Source: Linepithema humile
Taxonomy: Eukaryota > Arthropoda > Insecta > Hymenoptera > Formicidae
Direction: 5' to 3'
DNA length: 64,000 bases
NCBI RefSeq assembly: GCF_040581485.1
Contig: NC_090132.1
Span: 16,932,146 to 16,996,145, forward strand
A program made the position numbers and the translations under genes. The notes under the pieces are model-generated. The model had not been told where the DNA came from. It saw nothing but the letters and a program-made list of their open reading frames with translations, and did not search any database. This document shows positions 63,575 to 64,000 of the stretch, piece after piece (the first letter of the stretch is position 1; every line of letters begins with the position of its first letter).

Positions 63575-64000
63575 CTATCTGCCTAATTAAAGCGCGCTCA
63601 GATTCGAGCATGTAAAATATATAACAATCAAAAATTTTAACACAAATTTTCGCTAATCTACATTGACCAAACTCAATAATGAAATATAATCAATTATTCC
63701 ACCTCTGAGTTTCAATTAAATACATTTTTGCTTGTACATGTATTGCCAATTAAAATTATTGTATTTTAATATAATTAAATATTATTTTACAATATGTGAT
63801 ACATAGTCATAAATTATATATTCATATCAGATGATGAAGTATAATTATATTAAAGACACGTAAAATAAATTCTTTTATAAAAGAAATGAAACTTCTATCA
63901 ATACTAGCACCACTGTAAATCTCGGTGGCAGATTATTAACAAGGCACGTGTGTAACACGGACTTTTAACTGCTGTCATATATATAATTTATCGTTATGAA

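Larger units (their letters stand above)
57119..64000. other. Intergenic DNA right of the precursor gene; no gene recognised
   Basis: Contains a 64-bp tandem repeat (57751-57942), CpG-rich blocks at about 58050-58470, 59650-59960, 60450-60830 and 61720-62320, a G-rich run at 62096-62117 and an alternating CG/TG run at 63540-63574. Open frames in the CpG-rich blocks lie on both strands and show no known motif. Regulatory DNA or 5' noncoding exons for the minus-strand genes could lie here. Confidence 0.6.

Overview
This is eukaryotic, almost certainly insect, nuclear DNA. Coding sequence is sparse and split by GT-AG introns. The background is AT-rich, with scattered CpG-rich islands and many (GA)n, (CA)n and (AT)n microsatellites. 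The mix of CpG-dense blocks in an AT-rich genome, together with the gene content, suggests a hymenopteran, perhaps an ant. That is an inference; nothing in the window fixes the species.

Layout. 1-6300: intergenic DNA ending in a purine-rich tract. About 6340-39750 (+): one large gene for a secreted, modular von Willebrand factor C (VWC) protein. I rebuilt 14 coding exons: a signal peptide, a 20.3-kb first intron, three VWC domains, a long acidic Ser/Thr-rich linker, a fourth VWC domain, a second linker and a C-terminal half VWC domain. The architecture matches insect tenectin, an extracellular-matrix integrin ligand. One splice junction (exon 6 to exon 7) is phase-incompatible and unresolved. 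39750-44370: intergenic, holding a decayed partial copy of the gene's last exon. 44370-54263 (-): a four-exon rhomboid intramembrane serine protease with Asn, His and Ser active-site residues intact. A mariner-like MITE lies in its second coding intron. 55907-57118 (-): an intact 403-codon single-exon gene for a secreted, repeat-built precursor. 57119-64000: no recognisable gene, but a three-copy 64-bp tandem repeat and CpG-rich islands.

The most unusual item is the 403-residue precursor. After a signal peptide it has acidic Asp/Ala spacers alternating with basic, proline/arginine-rich segments bounded by KK and RR. Two of these are clear paralogues beginning HFSDP. They are followed by 13 tandem 12-residue repeats of the type RDELADDDARAA. 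The layout resembles multi-peptide precursors such as apidaecin, but I recognise no known family, so it is reported as a candidate new peptide precursor.

The VWC gene and the rhomboid gene converge. They belong to matrix/integrin and EGF-ligand processing biology respectively; nothing in the sequence shows that they act together. The precursor gene lies about 1.65 kb upstream of the first rhomboid coding exon on the same strand and may be nested in a 5' intron of that gene.
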